A stretch of 43,768 bases of DNA from Poseidonocella sp. HB161398 (GTDB lineage Bacteria > Pseudomonadota > Alphaproteobacteria > Rhodobacterales > Rhodobacteraceae): NCBI RefSeq assembly GCF_005870025.1, contig NZ_VATA01000052.1, positions 1 through 43,768 of the forward strand, given 5' to 3'. A model generated the notes under the pieces. It worked only from the letters and a program-made list of their open reading frames with translations. It searched no databases and had not been told where the DNA came from. Shown here in pieces: positions 1 to 7,961 of the stretch (position 1 is its first letter; each line of letters begins with the position of its first letter). The translations under genes were made by a program, and so were the position numbers.

Positions 1-1
1 T

Positions 2-157
2 GTCGATGCGGCGATGCAGCAGCTCCGGCTCGACCGGGCGCTGGTGCTGCTGATCGCCTCGGGGCTGATGACGGCGGCGGTCGATGCGCTGTCGCGCCGG
101 ATCCGCGCGCGGCTGCGCGCGGCGACCCCGCACGAGGTCAAGCCCGACACCTGCTGA
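2..157 (+). CDS. C-terminal fragment of an ABC transporter permease, possibly PhnE-like
   Basis: Only the last 51 codons are inside the window; the frame is open from base 2 to the TGA at 155-157. The visible peptide contains one hydrophobic segment (ALVLLIASGLMTAAV) followed at once by a very basic tail (SRRIRARLR). This is how many ABC importer permeases end, and phosphonate permease PhnE in particular finishes with a last helix and an SxxIRxRL-type tail. No conserved EAA loop is visible because the body of the gene lies upstream of the window. The family assignment is an inference from the tail alone; another polytopic membrane protein is possible. The next gene is convergent and ends 6 bases further on. 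Confidence 0.4.
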   Translation, partial: VDAAMQQLRLDRALVLLIASGLMTAAVDALSRRIRARLRAATPHEVKPDTC

Positions 158-163
158 GCGGGC

Positions 164-1783
164 TCACTCCTCGGTGGCGACGACCGGCGCATGCGGCCGG
201 GGCGGCATGGCCGGGCGCACCAGCTCGTAATGCACCCGCCCGCTATCCTCGCCGCGATGCAGCGCCTTGAGCCGCTCCGCGATCTCGGCCCCGGCCACAG
301 TGCGGCGGGCATGGTGGCGCTGGGTCTCGATCCAGGTCGGCGTCTTGAACCGCTCGTGCCACAGCTCGGGATCGACCAGGTCGCGGCTCAGCGTCCAGCG
401 CCGCGCCCCGTCGCGGATCCGGCCGCGGCGGCGCTCGGCCATCAGCGTCAGGAACTCGTCGGTATCCGCCTCGGCGATGCGGTACTCGATCGTGGTGATG
501 ATCGGCCCGCTCTTCGGCACCATGTCGATCGAGGGCTCGGGCTTCTTCCAGCGCGAATGCGGGTCGAGCGAGGAGGTGTCGAGCTGGCGCAGCGGCAGGA
601 CCAGCCCGACCGCCGCGAAGACGACCAGCGCGACCGCCGAGAAGCCGAGCGCCTCGCCGGTGCCGACCTGGCCCGCGGTCATCCCCCAGATCCAGCCGCC
701 GATGGCGAAGCCGCCGAAATTGCAGCTCTGGTAGATCGCCAGGCAGCGGCTGAGCACCCAGCGGGGCGAGCTGAGCTGGATCGTGGTGTTGAGGCTGGAG
801 AGCAGCACCGGCCAGGCGGCCCCGGTGATCATCACCGCCAGGATGCTGAGCGGAAAGTAGGTGCTGAACCCAAGGAGCGCGGCGCCCGCGGCATAGGCCA
901 GCGTGCAGATGCGGACATTGGTCTCCAGCGTGACCATGGCGCGCAGCTTCGCGGCGCCGAGCGCGCCGAGGATCGCGCCGACGCCGAAGCCGCCGAGCAG
1001 CAGGCCGTAGGTCAGCGGCCCGCCGCCGAGCTGGTCGCGCGCCACCAGCGGCATCAGCGCCATGACCGCGATCCCGGCGACGTTGAAGAGGAAGCCGCGG
1101 GCGAAGACCGTCAGGTGGATCGGCGAGAGCCCGACATAGCGCAGCCCGGCCATGATCGCGCTGCCGATGCTCTCGGGCGGCAGACGGTCGGCCTCTTCCG
1201 GGCTCTTCCAGTGGCGCGCCGAGATCAGCACGAAGAGGTTCGCCGCCGCGTTGACCATGAAGGCCGAGAAGGCGCCGACCGCGCCCACCAGCACGCCGCC
1301 GATCGCCGGGCCGACGGAGCGGGCAAGGTTGAAGCCGATGGAATTCAGCGCCACCGCCGAGGGCAGGTCGGATTTCGGCACCAGCTCGCTGACCATGGTC
1401 TGCCAGGCGGGATTGTTCAGCGCCTTGGCGCAGCCGATCAGGAAGGTGAAGGCCAGGAGCCCCCAGGGCGAGAGCATGCCGAGGAAGGAGGCAAGCGCCA
1501 GCATCGCCGAGATCAGGCAGAGGATCCCCTGCGAGACGATCACCGTTCGGCGCCGCCCGAACGTGTCGGCCAGCGCGCCCGCGGGCAGCGAGAACAGCAT
1601 CAGGGGCAGCGCGACCGAGGTCTGCACCAGTGCCACCATCTCGGGCGAGCCGTGCATCTGGGTCATCGACCAGGAGGCGCCGACATTCTGGATCAGCCAG
1701 CCGAAATTGGCCGCGAGCCCGACCAGCCAGTAGCTGAGGAAGGCGCGATGGCGGAACGGGGCGAAGGGGGAACTGTCTTTCAG
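164..1783 (-). CDS. MFS transporter of the MFS_3 (EntS-like) family with soluble C-terminal domain
   Basis: A 539-residue major facilitator protein of the inner membrane, probably a proton-driven exporter. Hydrophobic segments fill about residues 10-400. The MFS loop signature GALADTFGRRR follows TM2, and N-terminal FAPFRHRAFLSYWLVG is typical of the MFS_3 (transmembrane secretion effector) family that includes the enterobactin exporter EntS. The last ~110 residues are hydrophilic (EYRIAEADTDEFLTLMAERR, later TWIETQRHHARRT), a tail often present in this family. The start is unusual: no ATG, GTG or TTG lies between the upstream gene and the first helix, whereas a CTG at 1781-1783 has GGAG eight bases upstream and gives the expected N-terminus. 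The substrate cannot be deduced. It lies 62 bases downstream of the EEP-family gene in the same direction. Confidence 0.85.
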   Translation of the reverse strand: MKDSSPFAPFRHRAFLSYWLVGLAANFGWLIQNVGASWSMTQMHGSPEMVALVQTSVALPLMLFSLPAGALADTFGRRRTVIVSQGILCLISAMLALASFLGMLSPWGLLAFTFLIGCAKALNNPAWQTMVSELVPKSDLPSAVALNSIGFNLARSVGPAIGGVLVGAVGAFSAFMVNAAANLFVLISARHWKSPEEADRLPPESIGSAIMAGLRYVGLSPIHLTVFARGFLFNVAGIAVMALMPLVARDQLGGGPLTYGLLLGGFGVGAILGALGAAKLRAMVTLETNVRICTLAYAAGAALLGFSTYFPLSILAVMITGAAWPVLLSSLNTTIQLSSPRWVLSRCLAIYQSCNFGGFAIGGWIWGMTAGQVGTGEALGFSAVALVVFAAVGLVLPLRQLDTSSLDPHSRWKKPEPSIDMVPKSGPIITTIEYRIAEADTDEFLTLMAERRRGRIRDGARRWTLSRDLVDPELWHERFKTPTWIETQRHHARRTVAGAEIAERLKALHRGEDSGRVHYELVRPAMPPRPHAPVVATEE

Positions 1784-1845
1784 GGGTCGGTCTCCGGAAG
1801 TTGACCGATTGATAGCGCAAAACTGCTTGGAAACAAGTGCGCGAC

Positions 1846-2532
1846 TCAGCGCCGGGCGATTTCGGCCCAGATCGGCAGATGGTCCGAGCCGCGCTGCGCC
1901 AAGGGGGACTGGTCGACCCCGGCCGCGACCACCTCCAGTCCCTGGCCGATGGCGAAGCGGTCGAGCGCCGAGACCGGGCGGCGGGCATGGAAGCTGCGTC
2001 CCGGCGCCAGGATCTCGTGGCTCTCGGCCAGCGCCTCCAGCCCCTTCTTCGGCGACCATTCGTTGAAATCCCCGGCGACCAGCGAGGCCGGGCCCGCATC
2101 CTGCCCCAGCCGCCGCGCCAGCGCGGCCACCTGCCGCCGCCGCCAGGGCCGCAGGAGCGCCAGATGCGCGCCGATCACCGTCACCGGCCCCGACGGACCC
2201 GCGACCTCGGCCAGCACCGCGCCGCGGGGCTCCAGCGCCGGCAGGTCGATGCGCTCGGTGCGCAGGATGCCGAGGCCGCGGCGCACCAGGATGGCGTTGC
2301 CGTGCCAGCCGATCGAGACATCGCTGACCGCGAGGGGCGCGACCTCGAAATCCGTGGCGCTCTCGATCAGTCCGGGCGGCAGCGCCGCGGGGCGCGCGCC
2401 GAGCCGAAGGTCGGCCTCCTGCAGCAGCACCACGTCGGGGTCGAGCTTGTTGAGGATGTCGAGGATCCGCCCTGGCGCGCGGCGCCGGTCGGTGCCCTTG
2501 GCCTTGCGGATATTGTAGCTGACGATGCGCAA
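1846..2532 (-). CDS. Endonuclease/exonuclease/phosphatase (EEP) family hydrolase
   Basis: A 228-residue enzyme of the EEP (DNase I-like) superfamily, Mg-dependent phosphodiesterases or phosphatases acting on nucleic acids or phospholipids. The expected motifs are in order: SYNIRKAKG near the N-terminus (Asn), VVLLQEAD (catalytic Glu), GAHLAL, GDFNEW (Asp and Asn of the active site) and C-terminal GSDHLPIWAEI (Asp-His pair). There is no signal peptide, so it is probably cytoplasmic. The chosen start is a TTG that places RIVSYN directly after the initiator, as is usual in the family; upstream codons overlap the preceding gene. It begins 10 bases after the phospholipase D gene ends, so the two are likely co-transcribed. 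Pairing of an EEP protein with a cardiolipin-synthase-like protein suggests phospholipid metabolism, but this is inference. Confidence 0.82.
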   Translation of the reverse strand: MRIVSYNIRKAKGTDRRRAPGRILDILNKLDPDVVLLQEADLRLGARPAALPPGLIESATDFEVAPLAVSDVSIGWHGNAILVRRGLGILRTERIDLPALEPRGAVLAEVAGPSGPVTVIGAHLALLRPWRRRQVAALARRLGQDAGPASLVAGDFNEWSPKKGLEALAESHEILAPGRSFHARRPVSALDRFAIGQGLEVVAAGVDQSPLAQRGSDHLPIWAEIARR

Positions 2533-2542
2533 GCGGCGGGTC

Positions 2543-3952
2543 TCACAGGATCGGGGCGAAGAGCCGGGCCACCGGCGCGCCCAGGCGGATATGCAGCGGC
2601 TGCTTCGCGAGCGGCGTCTCCAACAGATAGGCACGCGCGAAATCATCGTCCAGCATGGCGGCGGTCCGCGCGGCGAAATCGCGGTCGAAGCCGAGCGCCA
2701 TCGCCTCGAAATTCAGCCGGAAGGAGCGGTTGTCGAAATTCGCCGTGCCGATGGCGGCCAGCCGGTCGTCGACCAGCACGACCTTCTGGTGCATGAATCC
2801 CTCGCGGTAGCGCCAGATCTGCACGCCCACGGCGCGCAGCGCGTCGAAGCAGGCGAAGGCGGCGAGCCAGGGGATGCGGTGGTCGATCGCGTCGGGCACC
2901 AGGATGCGCACCTCGACGCCGCGCAGCGCGGCATGCTTCAGCGCCGTCATCAGGTCGCTGTCGGGCACGCAATAGGGCGAGGCGATCCAGACCCGCTCCT
3001 TCGCGGCGGCGATGGCGGCGAAGAAGAGGAGCGCACCGGTCTCCAGCTCGTCGGCCGGGCCCGCGGGCACCAAGAGCGCCGACATGTCCTCGGGCTCGGG
3101 CGGCATGTCCCAGGCGAGCTGGTCGAGGATCAGTTCGCCGCGCGCCCAGTGCCAGTCCTCGGCATACATCAGCTGCAGCTGCGCCACGACCGGGCCGGCG
3201 AGTTCCAGATGGGTGTCGCGCCAGGGGCCGAAGCGCTCGGAGAGCCCCATGTACTCGTCGCCGACATTCAGCCCGCCGATGAAGCCGCGGCGGCCATCGG
3301 CGATCACGGTCTTGCGGTGGTTGCGGAAATTGATCCGGAAGCGGGTGCGCGGCCCGGGCCCTTCGCGGCGCTCCGCCACCTCGACCCCGGCGGCGCGCAG
3401 CGCGGCGAGATAGCGCGCGGGCAGCCGGTAGCTGCCGACCGGATCGGCGAGGAAGCGCACCTTCACCCCGCGCCGGGCGGCGGCAGCGAGCCGCTCGCCG
3501 AAGGCGCGGCCGGTGGCGTCGTCATGGATGATGAAGAACTGCACCAGCAGGTAGCTTTCGGCCGTGTCGATCGCCTCGAACATCGCGGCGAAGGCCGCCT
3601 CGCCGTCGATCAGCGGGGTCAGGCGGTTGCCGCGCAGCACCGGCATGCCCGCGAGCCGCTCGAAGGGGGCCGGATCGGGTTCGGGCCGCACCGGCGGGCC
3701 GAGCTTCCCGGCGCGGTCGTTCAGCGCGGCCACCACCTCGGCGCTTTCGCGGCGGGTGATGAAGTAGCGGCTGTACTTGTGATGGCCGAAGATCAGGTAG
3801 AGCGGCACGCCCCAGAAGGGGGCGGCGAGCAGGAAGACCGCCCAGCCGACCGAGCCCTCGGGCGTGCGCGATTTCCGCAGCGCGCGCCAGGCGCAGGCCG
3901 CGGCCGCCACATGCATGGCGACGACCGCAAGAATGATGAGTTCCGCCCACAT
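2543..3952 (-). CDS. cls: Phospholipase D-like protein, cardiolipin synthase type
   Basis: A 469-residue membrane-anchored member of the phospholipase D superfamily, most like bacterial cardiolipin synthase, which condenses two phosphatidylglycerol molecules to cardiolipin and glycerol. Two N-terminal hydrophobic segments (about residues 5-20 and 34-55) are followed by two HKD motifs: HRKTVIAD (H212, K214, D219) followed by GGLN, and HQKVVLVD (H388, K390, D395) followed by GTANFDNRSF. Both halves of the active site are intact, and size and order match ClsA-type enzymes. The ATG start gives a normal first transmembrane helix. It heads a small minus-strand unit with the EEP gene, which starts 10 bases after its TGA. 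folP ends 72 bases upstream of it in the same direction. Confidence 0.88.
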   Translation of the reverse strand: MWAELIILAVVAMHVAAAACAWRALRKSRTPEGSVGWAVFLLAAPFWGVPLYLIFGHHKYSRYFITRRESAEVVAALNDRAGKLGPPVRPEPDPAPFERLAGMPVLRGNRLTPLIDGEAAFAAMFEAIDTAESYLLVQFFIIHDDATGRAFGERLAAAARRGVKVRFLADPVGSYRLPARYLAALRAAGVEVAERREGPGPRTRFRINFRNHRKTVIADGRRGFIGGLNVGDEYMGLSERFGPWRDTHLELAGPVVAQLQLMYAEDWHWARGELILDQLAWDMPPEPEDMSALLVPAGPADELETGALLFFAAIAAAKERVWIASPYCVPDSDLMTALKHAALRGVEVRILVPDAIDHRIPWLAAFACFDALRAVGVQIWRYREGFMHQKVVLVDDRLAAIGTANFDNRSFRLNFEAMALGFDRDFAARTAAMLDDDFARAYLLETPLAKQPLHIRLGAPVARLFAPIL

Positions 3953-4024
3953 CGCGCCGCTCCCGTGCTGGCCCGTCTCCCCGCGCGGAGCCTCGGCTGC
4001 GCGGGGCCGGCTGTCAACCGGGGC

Positions 4025-4843
4025 TCAGGCCTCGAGCGCGCGCACGACTTTCAGCGCATCGGCATGGGCGGCGACGTCATGGACGCGGATCACCCGCACG
4101 CCGCGGGCGATGCCGACCAGGTTGGCCGCCAGCGTGCCCGGGAGCCGCTCGCCGACCTCGCGGCCGAGGAGCTCGCCGAACATGCGCTTGCGCGAGAGGC
4201 CGAGCAGCACCGGATAGCCGAAGCTGCCTAGCCAGCCGAGCCCGTTGAGGCAGCGGATGTTCTGCTCCAGCGTCTTGCCGAAGCCGATGCCGGGATCGAG
4301 CAGGATGCGCTCGCCCGGAATTCCGGCCTTGCGCGCCAGATCGAGCGAGCGGCCGAAGAAATGCTCCATGTCCTGCAGGATGTCGAGATCGGGGTCGGTG
4401 GTCTCGCGGTTGTGCATGATGATCACCGCGGCGCCGGTCTCGGCGACGACACCGGCCATGCCGGGATCGCGCTGCAGGCCCCAGACATCGTTGACGATCG
4501 CGGCGCCGGCTTCGACGGCGGCGCGGGCGGTCGCGGCCTTGTAGGTGTCGATCGAGACCGGCATGCCGCTCTCGGCCTGCAGGAGGCGCAGCACTGGCAG
4601 GACGCGGGCCATTTCCTCTTCGGCGGTGACCTCGGCATGGCCGGGGCGGGTCGACTCGCCGCCCAGGTCGATCACGTCGCAGCCCTCGGCGATCATCTGG
4701 CGGGCATGGGCCAGCGCGGCCTCCGGCGCGTCATGGGCGCCGCCGTCGGAGAAGGAATCGGGCGTGGCGTTGAGAATGCCCATGACGAGCGGGCGGTCGC
4801 GGAGCTCGGCAAGGAAACGGTCGCGGGCGGCGGCGATGGGCAT
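4025..4843 (-). CDS. folP: Dihydropteroate synthase
   Basis: A 272-residue cytosolic enzyme of folate synthesis that condenses 6-hydroxymethyl-7,8-dihydropterin pyrophosphate with p-aminobenzoate to dihydropteroate; it is the sulfonamide target. Both family signatures are present: LVMGILNATPDSFSDGG (residues 19-35) and DVIDLGGESTRPG (56-68), followed by the pterin-site stretch LLDPGIGFGKT, the SRKR motif, and C-terminal RVHDV. The start at 4843 is supported by AGGAG eight bases upstream; an ATG at 4906 opens the same frame earlier but has no ribosome binding site and encodes a non-conserved, Arg-rich leader. No other folate gene is adjacent. It lies downstream of quiC in the same direction, separated by 147 bases that include a REP-like palindrome. 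Confidence 0.95.
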   Translation of the reverse strand: MPIAAARDRFLAELRDRPLVMGILNATPDSFSDGGAHDAPEAALAHARQMIAEGCDVIDLGGESTRPGHAEVTAEEEMARVLPVLRLLQAESGMPVSIDTYKAATARAAVEAGAAIVNDVWGLQRDPGMAGVVAETGAAVIIMHNRETTDPDLDILQDMEHFFGRSLDLARKAGIPGERILLDPGIGFGKTLEQNIRCLNGLGWLGSFGYPVLLGLSRKRMFGELLGREVGERLPGTLAANLVGIARGVRVIRVHDVAAHADALKVVRALEA

Positions 4844-4917
4844 CGGCAGGCTCCTAGTGGAATGGCGCAGCGGGTCCGTCCTACTGCGCCCCGGCCGGAA
4901 GGGCAAATGGCAGAGCG

Positions 4918-4946
4918 GGAGGCCCCGGATCAGGTCCGGGGCGGGA
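4918..4946. repeat. REP-like palindrome, copy 1 (intergenic)
   Basis: A perfect 8-bp inverted repeat, GCCCCGGA / TCCGGGGC, with a five-base loop TCAGG, embedded in matching flanks (GGAGG before, GGGA after). It lies 3' of quiC and 5' of folP. Copies with the same arm-loop-flank architecture occur at 35051-35077 and, unexpectedly, inside a coding sequence at 38145-38172. No T-run follows, so it looks like a dispersed palindromic repeat more than a terminator. Confidence 0.6.
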
Positions 4947-4990
4947 CGGCGCCTGCCCCCGCCCGTCCGGCCCCGCTCCGCCCTGTGCGC

Positions 4991-6880
4991 TCAGGGTTCG
5001 AGCGCGGGCTCGGCGCCGAGCAGGCGTTTCTGCGCGGCGATGCGGAAGGGCGCGTTCGGCGCGCCGTAGCCGTCATAGCCGTTCCTCCGCTCGACGATCT
5101 CGAAGAACAGCCCGTCGCCCCAGGGACGGCTGTAGAACTGGTAGAAGCCGCCCTGCTCGTCCTCGTCATAGAGGATGTTGAAGGCCTTCATCCGCGCCGC
5201 CTCGTCCTCGCCGAGGCCGAAGCGCGCGGCGAGATCCTCGTAGTAGTTGGGCGAGATCGGCAGCGGCTCGAAGCCGAAGCCCGCGAGCTTCCCGGCGGTG
5301 GCGAAGATGTCGGCGGTGGCGAAGGCGACATGCTGGACGGAGGAGCCGAAGCTGTCGGCCAGGAAATGGCCTGCCAGCGTGCGGTGGGTCTCGGCGCCGT
5401 TGAGCGTGACGCGGAACTTGCCGTCGGCCGATTGCAGCGCCTGGGAACGCACCAGCCCGTCGGGATCGACGACGTCGACCATCGGCGCGCGGCCCATGCG
5501 GAAGATCGAGCTGTAGAAGAGCGACCAGCTGAGCATCTCGTCGTAATCGGTCGTCTGGGCGATATGGTCGACCCGGGTCAGCCCGGCATCGCGTGCCTCG
5601 CCTGCGCCGCAGCGGATGAACTCCGTGCTCCAGACCTTTGAAAGATCGTCGCTTTCGTCCAGGAAATGCATGACCGAGCCGCCGGCGCCGCGGATCGCGG
5701 GAATGTCGAGCTCGCCCTCGCCGACCGGCTGGGAGAATTTCACCGCGCCGAGGCCGACGGCGCGCTTGAGCGCCTTCTTCGCGTCATCGACCTTCAGCCC
5801 GATATCGCAGACGCCGGTGCCGTGGGTCAGGAAGGCGGCATGGGCGAAGCCCTGCTCCTCGGTATTGACGACGATGCGGACCTCGCCCTGCTGCCAGAGC
5901 GTCACCTGCTTGGCGATATGCTGGCCGACCTTGGAGAAGCCGAGGGATTTCAGCAGCTCGTTGAGCTGCGGGCGCAGCGCGGCGGAGGTGGTGAACTCGA
6001 CAAAGGAGATGTCGCCGACCTCGGCGCGCTCGGGCAGCACCGGCAGATCCTGCGGCAGCCCCGGCGCGGCGCGGCGCACCTCGTCCATCAGGTGGATCAG
6101 CGAGCGGTGGCCGTCGCGGGCCAGCGCCTCGGTCTTGCCGGCGCGGAACTGGTCGTTGAAGATCTCGAGGCTGATCGGCCCGGCATAGCCGGTGGCGCAG
6201 ACCGCGCGCATGAAGCCGGTGACGTCGAGATCGCCCTCGCCGGGCATGTTGCGGTAATGGCGCGACCAGTAGAGCAGATCCATGTCGATCTTCGGCGCGT
6301 CGGCGAGCTGGACGAAGAAGATCTTGTCGCCGGGGATCGTGCGGATCGTGTCCGGGTCGATCTTGCGGGCGAGCGTGTGGAAGCTGTCGAGGATGATGCC
6401 GACATTGGGGTGGTCGGCGCGGCGCACCACCTCCCAGGCATCGCGGTGGTCCCAGAAGTTCCGGCCCCAGGCCAGCGCCTCGAAGCCGACGCGCAGGCCG
6501 CGCCTGGCTGCCCGCTCGCCGAGCTCGCGGAAGTCGTCGGCCGCGCGGTCGATGCCGCCCTGCGACCTGGGATGGACCGAGGAGCAGACCAGCACCAGGT
6601 CGGTGCCCATCTCCTGCATCAGGTCGAACTTGCGCTCCGCCCGGTCGAAGGCGCGGCCGCGCCAGGGCTCGGGCAGGGTCTCGAAATCGCGGAACGGCTG
6701 GAAGAGCGGGATCTCCAGCCCGTGGTCGCGGATCATGGCGCCGACATCGCGCGGGCTCATTTCCTGCGCGATGAAATCCTGCTCGAAGATCTCGACGCCG
6801 TCGAAGCCCGCCTTGGCAATGGCCTTCAGCTTGCGGCGCAGGTCGCCCGGGATCGAGACGGTGGCAATGGCGGTCTTCAT
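4991..6880 (-). CDS. quiC: 3-dehydroshikimate dehydratase, two-domain QuiC1 type
   Basis: A 629-residue cytosolic enzyme that dehydrates 3-dehydroshikimate to protocatechuate, the entry from quinate/shikimate into the beta-ketoadipate pathway. Residues 1-285 form a sugar-phosphate-isomerase-like TIM barrel. The four metal ligands described for Pseudomonas QuiC1 appear at identical numbers here: E134 (GFEALAW), D165 (ILDSFH), Q191 (QLADAP) and E239 (SLEIFND). Residues ~290-629 are a vicinal-oxygen-chelate domain like 4-hydroxyphenylpyruvate dioxygenase. It retains that family's His/His/Glu positions in RVDHIAQ, VQHVAF and FFEIVERRNGYDGYG. The length matches QuiC1 (about 630). It begins 13 bases after the dehydrogenase gene ends, so they form an operon. 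The companion dehydrogenase and TRAP importer support a catabolic role. Confidence 0.93.
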   Translation of the reverse strand: MKTAIATVSIPGDLRRKLKAIAKAGFDGVEIFEQDFIAQEMSPRDVGAMIRDHGLEIPLFQPFRDFETLPEPWRGRAFDRAERKFDLMQEMGTDLVLVCSSVHPRSQGGIDRAADDFRELGERAARRGLRVGFEALAWGRNFWDHRDAWEVVRRADHPNVGIILDSFHTLARKIDPDTIRTIPGDKIFFVQLADAPKIDMDLLYWSRHYRNMPGEGDLDVTGFMRAVCATGYAGPISLEIFNDQFRAGKTEALARDGHRSLIHLMDEVRRAAPGLPQDLPVLPERAEVGDISFVEFTTSAALRPQLNELLKSLGFSKVGQHIAKQVTLWQQGEVRIVVNTEEQGFAHAAFLTHGTGVCDIGLKVDDAKKALKRAVGLGAVKFSQPVGEGELDIPAIRGAGGSVMHFLDESDDLSKVWSTEFIRCGAGEARDAGLTRVDHIAQTTDYDEMLSWSLFYSSIFRMGRAPMVDVVDPDGLVRSQALQSADGKFRVTLNGAETHRTLAGHFLADSFGSSVQHVAFATADIFATAGKLAGFGFEPLPISPNYYEDLAARFGLGEDEAARMKAFNILYDEDEQGGFYQFYSRPWGDGLFFEIVERRNGYDGYGAPNAPFRIAAQKRLLGAEPALEP

Positions 6881-6893
6881 CGGCTGTCTCCGC

Positions 6894-7778
6894 TTACTCG
6901 GCGCCCAGGGCGCGGAACGTGGCTTCCATTGCGTCGGGATCGGCGTCGAGCCCGGTGAAATGGCCGAAGGCGCGCACCGCCTGCCAGACCGCCATGCCCG
7001 AGCCCGGCAGCACCCGGCAGCCCTTGGCGCGGGCCTCGGCCAGAAGCCGGGTCTCGAGCGGGAAGTAGACGATGTCGGAGACCCACATCGCGGGGGTCAG
7101 CAGCTCGGCCGGGAAGGCGGAGCCGGGCAGCTTCGCCATGCCCATCGGCGTGCAGTTCACCAACCCGTCGAGCCCGCCCGCGGCGGCGTCCTCGACCGTG
7201 GCGCAGACCTCGACGGCCAGATCCGGGCGGGTACGTCCCAGCAGCTCTGCCAGTGCCCCGGCGCGGGCGGGATCGGCATCGACCAGGACCAGCGCTTCGA
7301 CGCCGTTATCGGCGAGCCCGTGGGAGACCGCGACCCCTGCCCCGCCGGAGCCGATCTGCAGCACCCGGGCGCGCGCCGCGCCCGCCATGCCGCGCCGGAA
7401 GGCCTCGGCATAGCCGGAATAGTCGGTGTTGTAGCCGATCCGGCGGCCGTGCCTGAAGACGACCGTGTTGACCGCGCCCACGGCGGCGGCGCTGTCGTCG
7501 AGCTCGTCGAGCAGCGCAATCACCTCGATCTTGTAGGGGAAGGTCACGTTGCAGCCGGCGAAGCCGCAGAGCTCGGCCGAGCGCAGGATGTCGGCCAGCG
7601 GCGTTCCCTCGGGCATCAGGTCGGCATCGAGCAGCTTGTAGACGCAGCGCAGCCCCTGGCGGGCGGCTTCGGCCTCGTGCATCGCGGGGGTGCGGGATTT
7701 CTGGATGCCGCGGCCGATCAGGCCCAGGGCAATGCTCTTGTCGCGCCCGAAGACGTCCGCGGGTTCCGGCTTGGTCAT
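6894..7778 (-). CDS. Quinate/shikimate dehydrogenase (AroE superfamily, NAD-type)
   Basis: A 294-residue member of the shikimate dehydrogenase superfamily that would oxidise shikimate to 3-dehydroshikimate (or quinate to 3-dehydroquinate). The substrate motif KSRTPAMH (residues 27-34), the catalytic Lys in NVTFPYK (K83) and Asp in NTDYSGY (D119), and the nucleotide loop GSGGAG (143-148) are present. After the second Rossmann strand it has LVLVDADP (D167) where NADP-dependent biosynthetic AroE carries an NRT-type motif. This acidic residue points to NAD and to the catabolic QsuD/quinate dehydrogenase branch. The start has GGAGG nine bases upstream. It is the first gene of the operon with quiC; its promoter carries two TetR operators (7840-7855, 7872-7887). 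Quinate versus shikimate preference cannot be read from sequence. Confidence 0.9.
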   Translation of the reverse strand: MTKPEPADVFGRDKSIALGLIGRGIQKSRTPAMHEAEAARQGLRCVYKLLDADLMPEGTPLADILRSAELCGFAGCNVTFPYKIEVIALLDELDDSAAAVGAVNTVVFRHGRRIGYNTDYSGYAEAFRRGMAGAARARVLQIGSGGAGVAVSHGLADNGVEALVLVDADPARAGALAELLGRTRPDLAVEVCATVEDAAAGGLDGLVNCTPMGMAKLPGSAFPAELLTPAMWVSDIVYFPLETRLLAEARAKGCRVLPGSGMAVWQAVRAFGHFTGLDADPDAMEATFRALGAE

Positions 7779-7837
7779 GTGATGTGTCCTCCGTCGGTCC
7801 GCTGCTGGCATGGCGCGGACTCGCCTTGTCGGGAAGA

Positions 7838-7865
7838 AATGTACCATACGGTTAAAAAACCGCAA
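7838..7865 (-). promoter_or_regulatory. Promoter of the dehydrogenase-quiC operon
   Basis: Read on the minus strand, TTGCGG (7860-7865) and TACATT (7838-7843) are separated by 16 bases that hold the operator half TTTTTTAACCGTATGG. The promoter of the TRAP operon has the same layout with the same spacer sequence apart from one base, TTGACG-16-TACAAA. The predicted start is 50-55 bases upstream of the ATG at 7778. The -35/-10 assignment is by inspection only. Confidence 0.6.
7840..7855. promoter_or_regulatory. TetR operator, promoter-proximal copy
   Basis: TGTACCATACGGTTAA, with a dyad core ACC-N4-GGT. It overlaps the predicted -10 and fills most of the spacer of the catabolic promoter, so binding would block RNA polymerase. 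Its reverse complement differs at one position from the TRAP-promoter copy at 8688-8703. Confidence 0.7.
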
Positions 7866-7871
7866 GAGCTT

Positions 7872-7887
7872 TGGACCGGACGGTTAA
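7872..7887. promoter_or_regulatory. TetR operator, upstream copy
   Basis: TGGACCGGACGGTTAA keeps the ACC-N4-GGT dyad and shares 13 of 16 bases with the proximal copy. It begins exactly 32 bases from that copy, about three helical turns, so two dimers would sit on the same face of the DNA. The same spacing is found at the TRAP promoter. Confidence 0.6.
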
Positions 7888-7900
7888 ATACTGCGCCGCA

Positions 7901-7948
7901 GGCAGGCCTGCGGATCCGGCGCAGGGGCTGCGCCGGGTCCGCCCTGCC
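7901..7948 (-). terminator. Long stem-loop after the tetR gene
   Basis: A roughly 48-base imperfect hairpin: GGCAGG...CGGATCCGGCGCAG, a three-base loop, then CTGCGCCGGGTCCG...CCTGCC. It starts 14 bases beyond the tetR stop and lies before the operators of the next operon. No T-run follows on the minus strand, so it is either a weak or factor-dependent terminator or a barrier that insulates the catabolic promoter from tetR transcription. Confidence 0.45.
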
Positions 7949-7961
7949 CTCATGGCGTTGA

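Noticed and set aside
2525-4231. Long plus-strand open frame opposite the cls and folP genes
   Set aside because: A product rich in Arg, Gly, Ala and His with no domain pattern; it mirrors the codon bias of real minus-strand genes in GC-rich DNA.
4023-4990. Possible folate operon around folP
   Set aside because: No folK, folB, folE or glmM is adjacent; folP stands alone between unrelated genes.
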